Assembly (NCBI GenBank): GCA_030065875.1
Contig: JASJCR010000097.1
Span: 1-32,259, forward strand
From: Ardenticatenaceae bacterium
GTDB taxonomy: Bacteria; Chloroflexota; Anaerolineae; Promineifilales; Promineifilaceae
Length of the DNA: 32,259 bases
Direction of reading: 5' to 3'
Position 1 is the first letter of the stretch. Each line of letters begins with the position of its first letter. Positions 7,552 through 14,908 of the stretch are shown piece by piece. Below the pieces are notes generated by a model. It ran no database searches and had not been told where the DNA came from. It was given only the letters and a program-made list of their open reading frames with translations. The position numbers and the translations under genes were made by a program.

Positions 7552-8187
7552 CTATGAATGCGAATCAATTTCTTTCACCCATTTGGCATGCTCCAGCTCG
7601 GCCGCGGTGCGATCGATATAGCCGGTGGTCATGCCGGATAAAGCTTTGTAAACGTAAGTGAAGTACAGGTGGCCGACCAGTAAAACGGTTAGGACAAACA
7701 TCGAGATATCGTGAATGATCACCGTGGCGGCCAGGGTATTCTGGGTCAGAACATCGCGCCCAAACCACATGACCAGACCGGAAGCCACGACAAAAAACGA
7801 CATGATAATCACCCCGGCGTGATGGATTTTCTGCCCGGCGTTGAGCCGCCCCTGGGGTGGCATCCCGGCCGCTCGGCCGAAGAAGTACTGGCGCGAGCGC
7901 TTCATCCACGCCCAATCGTCGCGATCGTAGGTGAACGATTCGATAATCAGCTCTTTGGCTCCGCGCCAGTCGATGACCAGATAAAGCAGCGGTACAAGCA
8001 TAAAGCCGATAGCGCCTAAACGGTGCAAATATCTGGAAATGGATCCGGCGTCAAAAATCGTCAGCGGCCGCCATAAAATTGCCAGTCCGGTCAGCAGCAG
8101 CAGTAAAAAGCTGATGGCTAACACCGCGTGGACCATTCTCTGGCCCGGCCGGTAGCGCAGAATCTTGTCGTCAGGCTGCTTGTTCAT
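7552..8187 (-). CDS. Di-haem cytochrome b membrane subunit (FdnI/PhsC-like)
   Basis: A 211-aa four-helix membrane subunit that would pass electrons from the quinol pool to the ferredoxin subunit. Helices lie at about 20-40, 55-75, 118-140 and 153-175. Candidate haem ligands are the His residues in MVHAVLA, YLHRLGA, KIHHAGV, IIHDISM and VGHLYF. I start at MNKQPDDK because GGAGG lies nine bases upstream; that start overlaps the end of the ferredoxin gene by 17 nt, so the two are coupled. The family covers formate dehydrogenase gamma, hydrogenase cytochrome b and thiosulfate reductase PhsC; the neighbouring catalytic subunit favours the last. Confidence 0.87.
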   Translation of the reverse strand: MNKQPDDKILRYRPGQRMVHAVLAISFLLLLLTGLAILWRPLTIFDAGSISRYLHRLGAIGFMLVPLLYLVIDWRGAKELIIESFTYDRDDWAWMKRSRQYFFGRAAGMPPQGRLNAGQKIHHAGVIIMSFFVVASGLVMWFGRDVLTQNTLAATVIIHDISMFVLTVLLVGHLYFTYVYKALSGMTTGYIDRTAAELEHAKWVKEIDSHS

Positions 8188-8962
8188 CTTGTGTTTCCTC
8201 CGAGGGAGCTGGCGCATTCTCCTGCGCACTGGCTTGTTCGGCTAGCAGTTCTTCTTCTTTCAGATGGGCGCGCCGGGCAATGATGGCCGCCAGACCGGTC
8301 ACCACCAGGCTTAACCCGGTCAGACCCAGGCTGGCCGGCTGCACGACTTTTTGCCACGCACCGGTAAACCCGCTGATCTGCGGTTGGGCCGGCAGCTCAT
8401 ACTGCTCCGGTTCGTTAGGTAATATCATAATGACACCCAGACCACCGGCTTCAGTTTCGCCATAAATCCGCGCTTCGGGATACCGCTCCTGCAGCTTAGC
8501 CAACCGTCGCTTTGCTTCGGCCATAATTTCTGAACGTTCCCCATACATCAACGCCCGATTGGGGCACGTTTTGACGCACCACGGGGTGCCACCCGCCTTG
8601 ACCACATCGGCGCAGCCATCACATTTGTGGATATGGCCGTTGATCAATTGGGGGACTTTAAACGGGCAGGCGGTCAAACAGTAGCCGCAGGCGGAGCAGA
8701 TATCGTCGTTGACCCGGGTCAATCCATTTTCTTTAAACAGGGCGCCGGTCGGGCAAACCGCAACGCAGGCGGCATCGGTGCAGTGGTAGCAGCGGTGGTT
8801 AATCACTCCGCCTTTCACCTGGGGATAGCGGCCGCTGGTAAATTCATCGATGTGAATATACTGCGTATCTTCCGGCAGCTCGTTGCCGATTTTGCAGGCC
8901 GCCACGCAAGCCTGGCAGCCGATGCATTTTCCTAAATCAAGTAAAAAAGCATAGCTTGTCAT
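8171..8962 (-). CDS. Four-[4Fe-4S] ferredoxin electron-transfer subunit with C-terminal anchor
   Basis: A 263-aa subunit linking the molybdoenzyme to cytochrome b. It carries sixteen cluster Cys in four groups: CIGCQACVAAC (13-23), CYHCTDAACVAVCP, CSACGYCLTACP, and CDGC with WCVKTCP, the standard DmsB/PsrB/FdnH arrangement. A hydrophobic helix at about 213-233 (LGLTGLSLVVTGLAAIIA) is a membrane anchor as in FdnH, and a Glu/Ala-rich tail follows. The start MTSYAFLL is chosen because GGGAGG precedes it and only one base separates it from the upstream stop. There is no signal peptide of its own, so it presumably travels with the Tat-exported catalytic subunit. Confidence 0.92.
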   Translation of the reverse strand: MTSYAFLLDLGKCIGCQACVAACKIGNELPEDTQYIHIDEFTSGRYPQVKGGVINHRCYHCTDAACVAVCPTGALFKENGLTRVNDDICSACGYCLTACPFKVPQLINGHIHKCDGCADVVKAGGTPWCVKTCPNRALMYGERSEIMAEAKRRLAKLQERYPEARIYGETEAGGLGVIMILPNEPEQYELPAQPQISGFTGAWQKVVQPASLGLTGLSLVVTGLAAIIARRAHLKEEELLAEQASAQENAPAPSEETQDEQAA

Positions 8963-8963
8963 C

Positions 8964-11252
8964 TCACGCCTCCCGTATGACCTTGACAAAATTGATTCTC
9001 ATACCAGCTCCACCGCTGATGGGGTCGATGTTGTAGCGGGTGATCAGCCGGGCGTCGCTCGCCCCGCGGCCGTGCGCCTGGCTCAAACCCGGTGCATTTT
9101 GCCCAAAACCGTGGGCCATAAACACCGAATCCGGCCGCATGCGGGCCGTTGCCTTAACCTTGATCGGTCCGCTGCGGCTACCGTCCTGATTTTCCAGCCA
9201 GACGTAATCGCCATCCTGGACATTCAGCTCCGCCGCCCGCTCGTCGTTGAGCCACAGCTCATTTTCCGGGCAGATGGCGCTCAGCGCCGGGGTGTTTTGA
9301 GTTTTGGCGAAGGTGTGAACCGGGTGCCGGCCGTAAAGCAAGCGAAACATGCCGTCCGGTGGTTCTTCTACCGGTTCGTAATGGGGAAGGGGATCAAATC
9401 CCGCCTCGAGCAGCTCGTGAGAATAGAGCTGAATTTTGCCGCTGGGGGTATGGAACGGGGATTTGCCGTCATAATCAGTCAGGTACGGCTTGCCGTTCTG
9501 CACCACGATCCCTTTTTGTTCGCGAAGCTTCTCTAAATTCAGACCGATCGACATCAGCCGGGTATTTAAATATTCTTCGGCGGTTTCCCATTTAAAATAA
9601 TTTTCCAGATCAAGACGTATACCCAGCTCGCGGGCGATCCACCAGCCGGGCTTGGTGTCGTAGAGTGGTTCGACGGCCGGTTCGCGCATGCTGATAAACG
9701 GGGTTTTATGGGCTACGGCCCACAAATCGTCGTGCCGTTCCAGATAGGTCGCCTCCGGCAGGACCACATCGGCCCAGGCTACGTGCTCCATCGGCAGCAC
9801 ATCGATCACCAGCACAAAATCGAGCTTCTTAAGCGCTTCAATGGTTCGTTCCGGGTTGGGTATCGTGTGCAGGGCGTTGACCCCAAAAATGATGAGCCCT
9901 TTGACCGGGTAGGGGTCACCGCTGATCATTGGTTCGACCAGCTCCTGCATCGCCGTTCCACCGCGCCAGAAACGGTCTCTGGCCCCATCGGCCCGGGCTT
10001 TGCCGCTGGGGCCGAGGGGTAGTTCATCGGCTTCTGCGCCCGGTTCGGCCGAGCAGCCACCGGCGCTGCCGCTGACGGTAAAGGGCGGGTGGGGATACGA
10101 TTCGATATAGGGACTTTTGTTGAGATAAATGCCGCCAGGCCGCCCATAAGCACCCAGCAGGGCGTTGATCATCAGGACCGCACGCATGCGCTGGGTGTCG
10201 TTGCCATACCAGGTCACGTGCCGGCCGGGCAAAATCGCCGACTGCGGCAGCCGGTCTGACATGACCAGGGCGGTTTCCCGAATCAGCTCGGCCGGCAGAT
10301 CGGTGATCTCGGCCGCCCATTCCGGGGTAAACGGGACGATATAGTTTGACAGCTCCTCTAATCCTTCAGCCCACTCAGCGATGTAGGCCTCATCGTAGCG
10401 GCGTTCGGTGATGAGCACGTTCATCCAGGCCAGCAGCAGGGCGGTATCGGTGCCCGGCTTGATGGGCAGCCAGTAATCTGCTTTGGCTGCGGCTGATGAG
10501 TGGCGTGGATCAACCACGATAATTTTCGCCCCGCGCTCCCACGCCTGAGCAAAATCCTGCATGATCGTGTTGCGCGAATCTTCACCGATATGGCTGCCGA
10601 TCAGCGTCACACACTGAATTTGCTCCCAATCAAGCGGTTCATGCCCGCCAACCGGGAAGCCCAGCGTTAATTTCGATGCTTCTTCTCGAGGGCTGGTGCA
10701 CAGGGAGGCTGATGGTTTGGCCGCATTTGGCGTGCCAAACGCCTGGGCAAAATATTCCACAAACCAGCTGTCTCCGGAGGTGTGTCCCCAGATCGCCACC
10801 GATTCGGGACCATACTCATCGCGAATGGCGGCCAGTTTGGCAGCCGATTGATCGAGCGCTTCGTTCCAGGTGACTTCCTGGAATTTGCCTTCGCCTCGTT
10901 CGCCGGTACGCACCATCGGAGACTGCAGTCGGTCGGGGTCGTAGAGAAACGAAACGCCGGCCTGACCGCGGGCGCAGAGCATGCCCCGGCTTTTGGGATC
11001 GTCCGGGTTGCCTTCAATTTTAGCTACTCGGCCGTTGACGCTGTGGACAATAACGCCACAGCGCCAGGGGCACATATCGCAGTTGTTGTAGGTGGTGTGG
11101 ATCTTGCCCAGCTTATACCAGGGTGTAAGTTCGTGGGTGTGAATGGGATTTGTGTTGGGCAGTGTTGTGACCGCTGCGGCAACCCCACCGGCACCCAAAG
11201 CGCTGAGCTGAAGAAATTGGCGTCTGGAGATTTGTAGTTTTGTTTTCGCCAT
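8964..11252 (-). CDS. phsA: Molybdopterin oxidoreductase, thiosulfate/polysulfide reductase type (PhsA/PsrA-like)
   Basis: The 762-aa catalytic subunit of a complex iron-sulfur molybdoenzyme; the length matches PhsA/PsrA. A twin-arginine signal, ISRRQFLQLSALGAGG, marks export as a folded protein. Cys58, 61, 65 and 93 bind a [4Fe-4S] cluster. Cys185 in SASLCTSP stands at the metal-ligand position; formate dehydrogenases have Sec or Cys followed by His here and DMSO reductases have Ser, so the PhsA/PsrA/ArrA branch fits best. The C-terminal molybdopterin-binding domain includes DGDYVWLEN and GRGASDARL. GAGG lies upstream of the ATG at 11252. Likely substrates are thiosulfate or polysulfide; tetrathionate, arsenate or another oxyanion cannot be excluded from sequence alone, so the symbol is tentative. 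The rhodanese lipoprotein downstream supports a sulfur substrate. Confidence 0.88.
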   Translation of the reverse strand: MAKTKLQISRRQFLQLSALGAGGVAAAVTTLPNTNPIHTHELTPWYKLGKIHTTYNNCDMCPWRCGVIVHSVNGRVAKIEGNPDDPKSRGMLCARGQAGVSFLYDPDRLQSPMVRTGERGEGKFQEVTWNEALDQSAAKLAAIRDEYGPESVAIWGHTSGDSWFVEYFAQAFGTPNAAKPSASLCTSPREEASKLTLGFPVGGHEPLDWEQIQCVTLIGSHIGEDSRNTIMQDFAQAWERGAKIIVVDPRHSSAAAKADYWLPIKPGTDTALLLAWMNVLITERRYDEAYIAEWAEGLEELSNYIVPFTPEWAAEITDLPAELIRETALVMSDRLPQSAILPGRHVTWYGNDTQRMRAVLMINALLGAYGRPGGIYLNKSPYIESYPHPPFTVSGSAGGCSAEPGAEADELPLGPSGKARADGARDRFWRGGTAMQELVEPMISGDPYPVKGLIIFGVNALHTIPNPERTIEALKKLDFVLVIDVLPMEHVAWADVVLPEATYLERHDDLWAVAHKTPFISMREPAVEPLYDTKPGWWIARELGIRLDLENYFKWETAEEYLNTRLMSIGLNLEKLREQKGIVVQNGKPYLTDYDGKSPFHTPSGKIQLYSHELLEAGFDPLPHYEPVEEPPDGMFRLLYGRHPVHTFAKTQNTPALSAICPENELWLNDERAAELNVQDGDYVWLENQDGSRSGPIKVKATARMRPDSVFMAHGFGQNAPGLSQAHGRGASDARLITRYNIDPISGGAGMRINFVKVIREA

Positions 11253-11272
11253 GGGTTTTCCTCGTGTAAATG

Positions 11273-11692
11273 TTAGGAGAAGGTTTGCAGCAGGCGGGCT
11301 TCACGTTCCATGGCCCGCTGCATAATACATAAGACCGTGGCCATCCACTCCTGATCGACGTGCTCTTTAGGGATACCGTTGCAGGCTCCGGCCGCCCAGA
11401 CTTTTTGACGATACTGCCGGTTGCTGAGGGGCAGCATCGCCACCAGGCGCAATCTGGGATCGGTGGTTAACACTTCTTTGACCAGAGCAGGTGTTTCCGC
11501 CTGGACCATATCCCAATCGAGCAAAATCACGTCGTCCAGCTGACTGTCAACCCTTTCGCGCAGCTCTGAAAGGTCAAAAACGGTATTTAGAACCGCATCA
11601 AGCCCGGTGAGTTCAAGGGCGGTATCGAGCACCTTGTTCATCAGGCTCTCAAACGAGTGGTGGGGGGTGACGAGAAGTAAGCGAATCGTCAT
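11273..11692 (-). CDS. Degenerate single-domain receiver-like protein
   Basis: A 139-aa protein with a receiver-like alternation of strands and helices: strand 1 MTIRLLLVTP, strand 3 DVILLDWDM with an Asp at the phosphoacceptor position (about 54), strand 4 LRLVAMLPLSN, and a strand 5 region ending in a Lys (GIPKEHV). The acidic pair that normally binds Mg2+ after strand 1 is replaced by His-His, so normal phosphorylation is doubtful. There is no output domain. It is the first gene of the reductase operon, 20 nt upstream of the molybdoenzyme, with a CRP-type site 30 nt before its start. A role as an adaptor, chaperone-like or signalling partner for the operon is inference. The fold call itself is moderate. 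Confidence 0.65.
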   Translation of the reverse strand: MTIRLLLVTPHHSFESLMNKVLDTALELTGLDAVLNTVFDLSELRERVDSQLDDVILLDWDMVQAETPALVKEVLTTDPRLRLVAMLPLSNRQYRQKVWAAGACNGIPKEHVDQEWMATVLCIMQRAMEREARLLQTFS

Positions 11693-11722
11693 GGTCTTTT
11701 CCTCTGAGGTAAAAGCAACACA

Positions 11723-11740
11723 TTGTGAATTAAATCACAA
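11723..11740. promoter_or_regulatory. CRP/FNR-family operator upstream of the reductase operon
   Basis: TTGTGAATTAAATCACAA contains a perfect TGTGA-N6-TCACA palindrome, the consensus of CRP-type regulators (FNR-type sites have TTGAT arms). It ends 30 nt before the receiver-like gene start. On the minus strand a -10-like TATCCT (about 11743-11748) lies just upstream, which would place the operator over or after the transcription start; whether it activates or represses cannot be told. Confidence 0.65.
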
Positions 11741-11896
11741 ACAGGATAGCATGACGGCCGTTGAAACGGTATCGGGAAAAGTATGACGGTTTGTGTAGGG
11801 GTTTTCCCCACAGGGGAGTGTAGCGAAGGCGACTACAAAAATCTTGGAGATTTTTGTAGCCGCCGACAAACTAAAGGACTGCGGCGCGTTGCGGCT
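11741..11896. repeat. Intergenic repeat patch with CAAAAG-family hairpin copy 3
   Basis: A hairpin with arms 11828-11845 and 11847-11864 (core CTACAAAAATCT) is nearly perfect and belongs to the family seen at 2919, 5148 and 12816. Just before it, GGGGTTTTCCCC forms a small palindrome (about 11799-11810). The patch separates the start of the reductase operon from the 3' end of the PIN toxin gene, whose transcript would run into the hairpin. I see no gene in it. Confidence 0.6.
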
Positions 11897-12301
11897 CTAA
11901 AGGTATGTTTGAAGAAAGTTTTTTGGTTCAATAATTGGGATGCTTCGAAAGGACACCAAATCCAGTAAATCGCGATCTTTAGAAACAATCACCCTAGCTA
12001 GACCGGCAACGGCCGCCTCCAAAAACATGTTGTCTTTTGGATCGCGGCATAAATTGATTTTTTCGCCTGGCTCAAAGAATTCGCCGCGGGTTCCGATTAA
12101 CTGCAGAAATGCATGGATATAATGTGGGGTTAAATGATATTTATCTCGCAGCTTTGACCGATTCAAAACTGCGATAAGTTCTTTTAGAAGAGGTTCTGTA
12201 ATAATAAGAGTGAAGGCGCCTTGACGCAGAGCTTTAGCAAAATGACTTTTAGGCTTAATCGCAGCCGAAACTAGAATATTTGTATCGAGAACAACGTGCA
12301 T
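11897..12301 (-). CDS. PIN-domain toxin of a type II toxin-antitoxin pair
   Basis: A 134-aa putative ribonuclease of the COG1569/PIN_3 type. Acidic metal-binding residues appear in the usual order: Asp in VVLDTNILVSA at the N-terminus, Glu in ITEPLLKELIAVL, Asp in CRDPKDNMFLEAA and Asp in VSKDRDLLDL near the end. I start at MHVVLDTN, the usual family N-terminus; an ATG six codons earlier (12319) directly follows the antitoxin stop and is equally possible, and neither has a good Shine-Dalgarno. The antitoxin gene lies directly upstream on the same strand, so the pair is one operon. RNA cleavage is the known activity of the family; the target is unknown. Confidence 0.87.
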   Translation of the reverse strand: MHVVLDTNILVSAAIKPKSHFAKALRQGAFTLIITEPLLKELIAVLNRSKLRDKYHLTPHYIHAFLQLIGTRGEFFEPGEKINLCRDPKDNMFLEAAVAGLARVIVSKDRDLLDLVSFRSIPIIEPKNFLQTYL

Positions 12302-12319
12302 AGGCTTGGCCGAACCCAT

Positions 12320-12607
12320 TTATTTAGACCGACGGATATCCTGAATTGCCTCTTCAATGTCACCTTCAATTTCTTCATCAGTATAACCGGCATTGTAGGC
12401 AGCCACTCGCTCAGCAAGACGATTAAAGCGAACTAAAATTTCTTGCTCCTGCAATTCCACAAATCGCAGAAAATCCTCGTAAGGGATCAGTGCTGCTTCC
12501 GGACGGCTGCCTCTTGTCAATACATAAGGTGTGTGTTCTTTTGCTACTTCGTCAAAAATTTGGCGAAAATTTCTCTGCATTTCAGTTACGCCGATTACTT
12601 TTTGCAT
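12320..12607 (-). CDS. Phd/YefM-family antitoxin partner of the PIN toxin
   Basis: A 95-aa antitoxin. The N-terminal part, VTEMQRNFRQIFDEVA, and the strand YVLTRGSRPEAALIPYEDF are the Phd/YefM DNA-binding and dimer fold; the charged helical tail to residue 95 would bind the toxin. Two ATGs stand in tandem (12610 and 12607); GAGG lies three and six bases before them, so the second is preferred. The toxin follows directly. The AT-rich 40 bp upstream contain the small inverted repeat ATATT-TG-AATAT (12633-12644), a possible autoregulatory site. It is not closely similar to the solitary antitoxin at 5264. Confidence 0.88.
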   Translation of the reverse strand: MQKVIGVTEMQRNFRQIFDEVAKEHTPYVLTRGSRPEAALIPYEDFLRFVELQEQEILVRFNRLAERVAAYNAGYTDEEIEGDIEEAIQDIRRSK

Positions 12608-12723
12608 CATGTACCTCTGCCTGGCAAAGTATATATTTGAATATGTATTTTGATTATAATTGATCTTGAAGTTTTAGGAAACCTCGAATCTTTGGGTAGC
12701 TTTAAGTTATCTTAATATGCAGA

Positions 12724-12743
12724 GGCCGCAGCATGCTGCGGCC
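12724..12743. repeat. Perfect 20-bp GGCCGCAG palindrome
   Basis: GGCCGCAGCATGCTGCGGCC is fully self-complementary. It lies in the 252-nt gap between the antitoxin and response-regulator genes and shares the GGCCGCAG arms with the palindrome at 2245-2273. No function is evident. Confidence 0.65.
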
Positions 12744-12815
12744 GTGCGGATGGAGATGCAGATATATTCAGTAAGATGTCGATTGGATGTGAGGTCGGAC
12801 TTCGAGTGCGGTGCC

Positions 12816-12846
12816 GACTACAAAAGTCTTCAAGACTTTTGTAGTC
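12816..12846 (-). terminator. CAAAAG-family hairpin copy 4, likely terminator of the two-component operon
   Basis: A perfect 15-bp self-complementary stem (12816-12830 with 12832-12846) begins 14 nt beyond the stop of the response-regulator gene on the minus strand. Its position fits a transcription end, although there is no separate T-run apart from the one within the stem. Confidence 0.6.
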
Positions 12847-12859
12847 AGTGATGCCTCAA

Positions 12860-13513
12860 CTAAACGTATTCATTTAAAAGGCCGCGTGAAAGGGCGTATT
12901 TAACCAGGTCGGCACGGGAATGCATGCCCAGCTTTTGCATGATGCGGGTGCGATAGGTTTCCACCGTTTTGGGGCTCAAGGACAGCTGATCGCCAATCTC
13001 GGCCGCGGTGTGACCGAGTGCCGCCAGTTTAAAAACCTCGCGCTCTCTCTCGCTTAGGGTCTCATAGCCGTCTTCGTCGGCTCCTGAGCGAATCATGCTG
13101 GTGTAATCTTCCAAAAGGAGGCGGGTAGCCGACGGATAGAGAAACGCTCCACCGGCTGCGACCGTCCGAATGGCGTCGAGGAGTTCCGTATCAACCGTTG
13201 ATTTTAAGACATACCCGGCCCCACCGGCCTTGAGAACCGGAAAGAGGTATTTCTCCTGGGCATGAACCGTTAAAATCAAAACCGTGGTTTCGGGCAGCTC
13301 CTGTCGGATGCGGCGGGTAGCTTCCATGCCGTCCATATTGGGCATGGAAATATCCATGACCACCACATCCGGCCGCAGGTCGAGCGCCTGCTCGACCCCT
13401 TTTAGACCGTCCTCCGCTTCACCAACGACGGTCATATCTTCTTCCAGATCGATCAGGGCACGCAGCCCCAGGCGAACAACCTGGTGATCATCAACGAGCA
13501 AGACCCGAATCAT
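12860..13513 (-). CDS. NarL/FixJ-family response regulator
   Basis: A 217-aa DNA-binding response regulator. The receiver domain (1-120) has all the expected residues: Asp8-Asp9, phosphoacceptor Asp54 in VVMDISMPNMDG, Thr82 and Lys104. The LuxR-type HTH (about 150-212) shows LSEREREVFKLAALGHT and KTVETYRTRIMQKLG. It overlaps the kinase stop by four bases (ATGA), with GGAGG just upstream inside the kinase gene, so the two are a coupled pair. Targets are unknown; the nearest candidates are the respiratory operon or the toxin-antitoxin genes, but nothing in the sequence ties it to them. Confidence 0.96.
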   Translation of the reverse strand: MIRVLLVDDHQVVRLGLRALIDLEEDMTVVGEAEDGLKGVEQALDLRPDVVVMDISMPNMDGMEATRRIRQELPETTVLILTVHAQEKYLFPVLKAGGAGYVLKSTVDTELLDAIRTVAAGGAFLYPSATRLLLEDYTSMIRSGADEDGYETLSEREREVFKLAALGHTAAEIGDQLSLSPKTVETYRTRIMQKLGMHSRADLVKYALSRGLLNEYV

Positions 13514-14601
13514 GAGACCTCCACTTCTTCGAGCAGCATTTCATCTTGAAGGTGTGGCGGTTTGACCCGCGCCCGGGCCGTCAGACGGCAGCCGCGGTCC
13601 GGTTCCGCTACAATTTCCAGCTGACCGTCGAGCATGCTAATCCGCTCACGCATCCCGACCAGCCCCAGCCCACGGCGCCCGGCCGTGCCGTTTGCCAACG
13701 AAGGATCAAACCCCCGGCCGTTATCCACGATCGTCAGCGAAACGATATCTCCCTGGCGAATAAGAGAGACGTCGATTTGGGCCGCCTGCGCATGGCGAAC
13801 GGCGTTGGTCAGCGCCTCTTGAGCGATGCGATAAAAAACCAGCTCCATATCGCGCGGCAGCCGGCCGGTAAGCCCTTCAGAGACGAATGTGGCCCGAACG
13901 ACTTTGGCGATTTCATCCACCCGCCACTCCAGCGCTGGTACCAATCCTAAATCGTCGAGAATAGTGGGCCGTAAATCGACGGCGACCCGTCTGACTTCTT
14001 CTAACGCCTGGGCGGTCAGCTCGCGCAGCTGCTTCACCCGCTGCTGCGCCTCTTCGGGTTTATAGGCTCGCTCAAGCAGGCGCAGCTGAACCAGAAGAGA
14101 GGTTAACGCCTGGGCTGCCTCGTCGTGCAGCTCGCGGGCCAGCCGCCGTCGTTCTTCTTCTTGGGCCCGCAAAATTTGATGGGAGAGTTGATGCAGGCGG
14201 GTTTCATTGGTTTGCAGCTCATCGAGCATGTGGTTAAACGTCTCGATGAGGCGATCAAAGCGATCATCGGTGATGGTTGGATGGTCAATGCGCCAGTTTA
14301 AATCTCCGGCCGCTACCGCCTCCACACCGTTCTGGATCTCATCGAGGGGCTTGAGGGCCAGTTTAAGTACCCAGCGATTAACCAGATAACTAATAACGAC
14401 CCCTAATGCGGCAAAGAGAATGATCAGATCGTAGTGAATTGTTTCCGGAAAGGTTTGCACGTGCCAGACGGTAACAACCGTGCCCACAATGGCTCCCAGG
14501 GTAACGATAAGAGAGTTGGCCACCAGAATTTTGGTCAGCAGCGGCACGCGCATCACGCGGGGAAATGAGGATGCGGTGAGGGGTGAGCGATCATCAGCCA
14601 T
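13510..14601 (-). CDS. HisKA_3-type sensor histidine kinase (LiaS/NarX-like)
   Basis: A 363-aa membrane kinase. Two helices (about 24-48 and 58-78) enclose only about ten external residues, so it lacks an extracellular sensing domain and probably senses through the membrane, as LiaS-like kinases do. A HAMP domain follows (about 80-130). The phosphoacceptor His lies in LARELHDEAAQALTSLL, typical of HisKA_3; the ATPase domain has an N-box EALTNAVRHA, DNGRGFDP and GLGLVGMRER. I start at MADDRSPL; a TTG eight codons earlier is the only extension. No Shine-Dalgarno is present, but TATAAT lies nine bases upstream, which suggests a leaderless transcript. Confidence 0.94.
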   Translation of the reverse strand: MADDRSPLTASSFPRVMRVPLLTKILVANSLIVTLGAIVGTVVTVWHVQTFPETIHYDLIILFAALGVVISYLVNRWVLKLALKPLDEIQNGVEAVAAGDLNWRIDHPTITDDRFDRLIETFNHMLDELQTNETRLHQLSHQILRAQEEERRRLARELHDEAAQALTSLLVQLRLLERAYKPEEAQQRVKQLRELTAQALEEVRRVAVDLRPTILDDLGLVPALEWRVDEIAKVVRATFVSEGLTGRLPRDMELVFYRIAQEALTNAVRHAQAAQIDVSLIRQGDIVSLTIVDNGRGFDPSLANGTAGRRGLGLVGMRERISMLDGQLEIVAEPDRGCRLTARARVKPPHLQDEMLLEEVEVS

Positions 14602-14639
14602 ACTATCGACATTATAGGCGATCAAAATGGAAGTGAAAA
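14602..14639 (-). promoter_or_regulatory. Promoter of the two-component operon, near-leaderless
   Basis: On the minus strand TTTTCA (14634-14639) and TATAAT (14611-14616) are separated by 17 nt. The TATAAT lies nine bases before the kinase ATG, so transcription would begin within a few bases of the start codon. No ribosome-binding site is present. Confidence 0.55.
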
Positions 14640-14908
14640 TTGATGATCTTCACAGAATAGGGGTGTCATTCAGTACATGATTGAAGCAATTGTATGCGGC
14701 TACTGCACAGTTAAAATATTTTTAACCCCTTTCAAGACGCCATCGCAAAGAGGCCACCGCTGGCGCATCGCCACAATGCCGACCGTCCTTGCCGCGTTCA
14801 AGCTGTGGACAGGTGGACAGGATGAAACCAAAGGCTTTGTGTAGGGCTTGGCAAGCCAAGCCCCTACTCGCCAAGCCCCTACACATGTGGATGGGTTCAA
14901 TTTGGAGA
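14640..14908. repeat. Intergenic region with GCCAAGCCCCTAC repeats; no gene
   Basis: GCCAAGCCCCTAC occurs twice in direct orientation 15 bp apart (14855-14867 and 14870-14882). An inverted partner with one base fewer, GTAGGGCTTGGC, lies at 14841-14852, so 14838-14885 can form a strong hairpin. It follows the stop of the secreted phytase-like gene only after the region is read on the minus strand from 14909 downwards, so a 3'-end role is possible. I see no coding sequence in the region. Confidence 0.5.

Noticed and set aside
8964..11252. Formate dehydrogenase alpha subunit
   Set aside because: The metal-ligand Cys185 is followed by Thr, not the His conserved in formate dehydrogenases, although the partner subunits resemble FdnH and FdnI.
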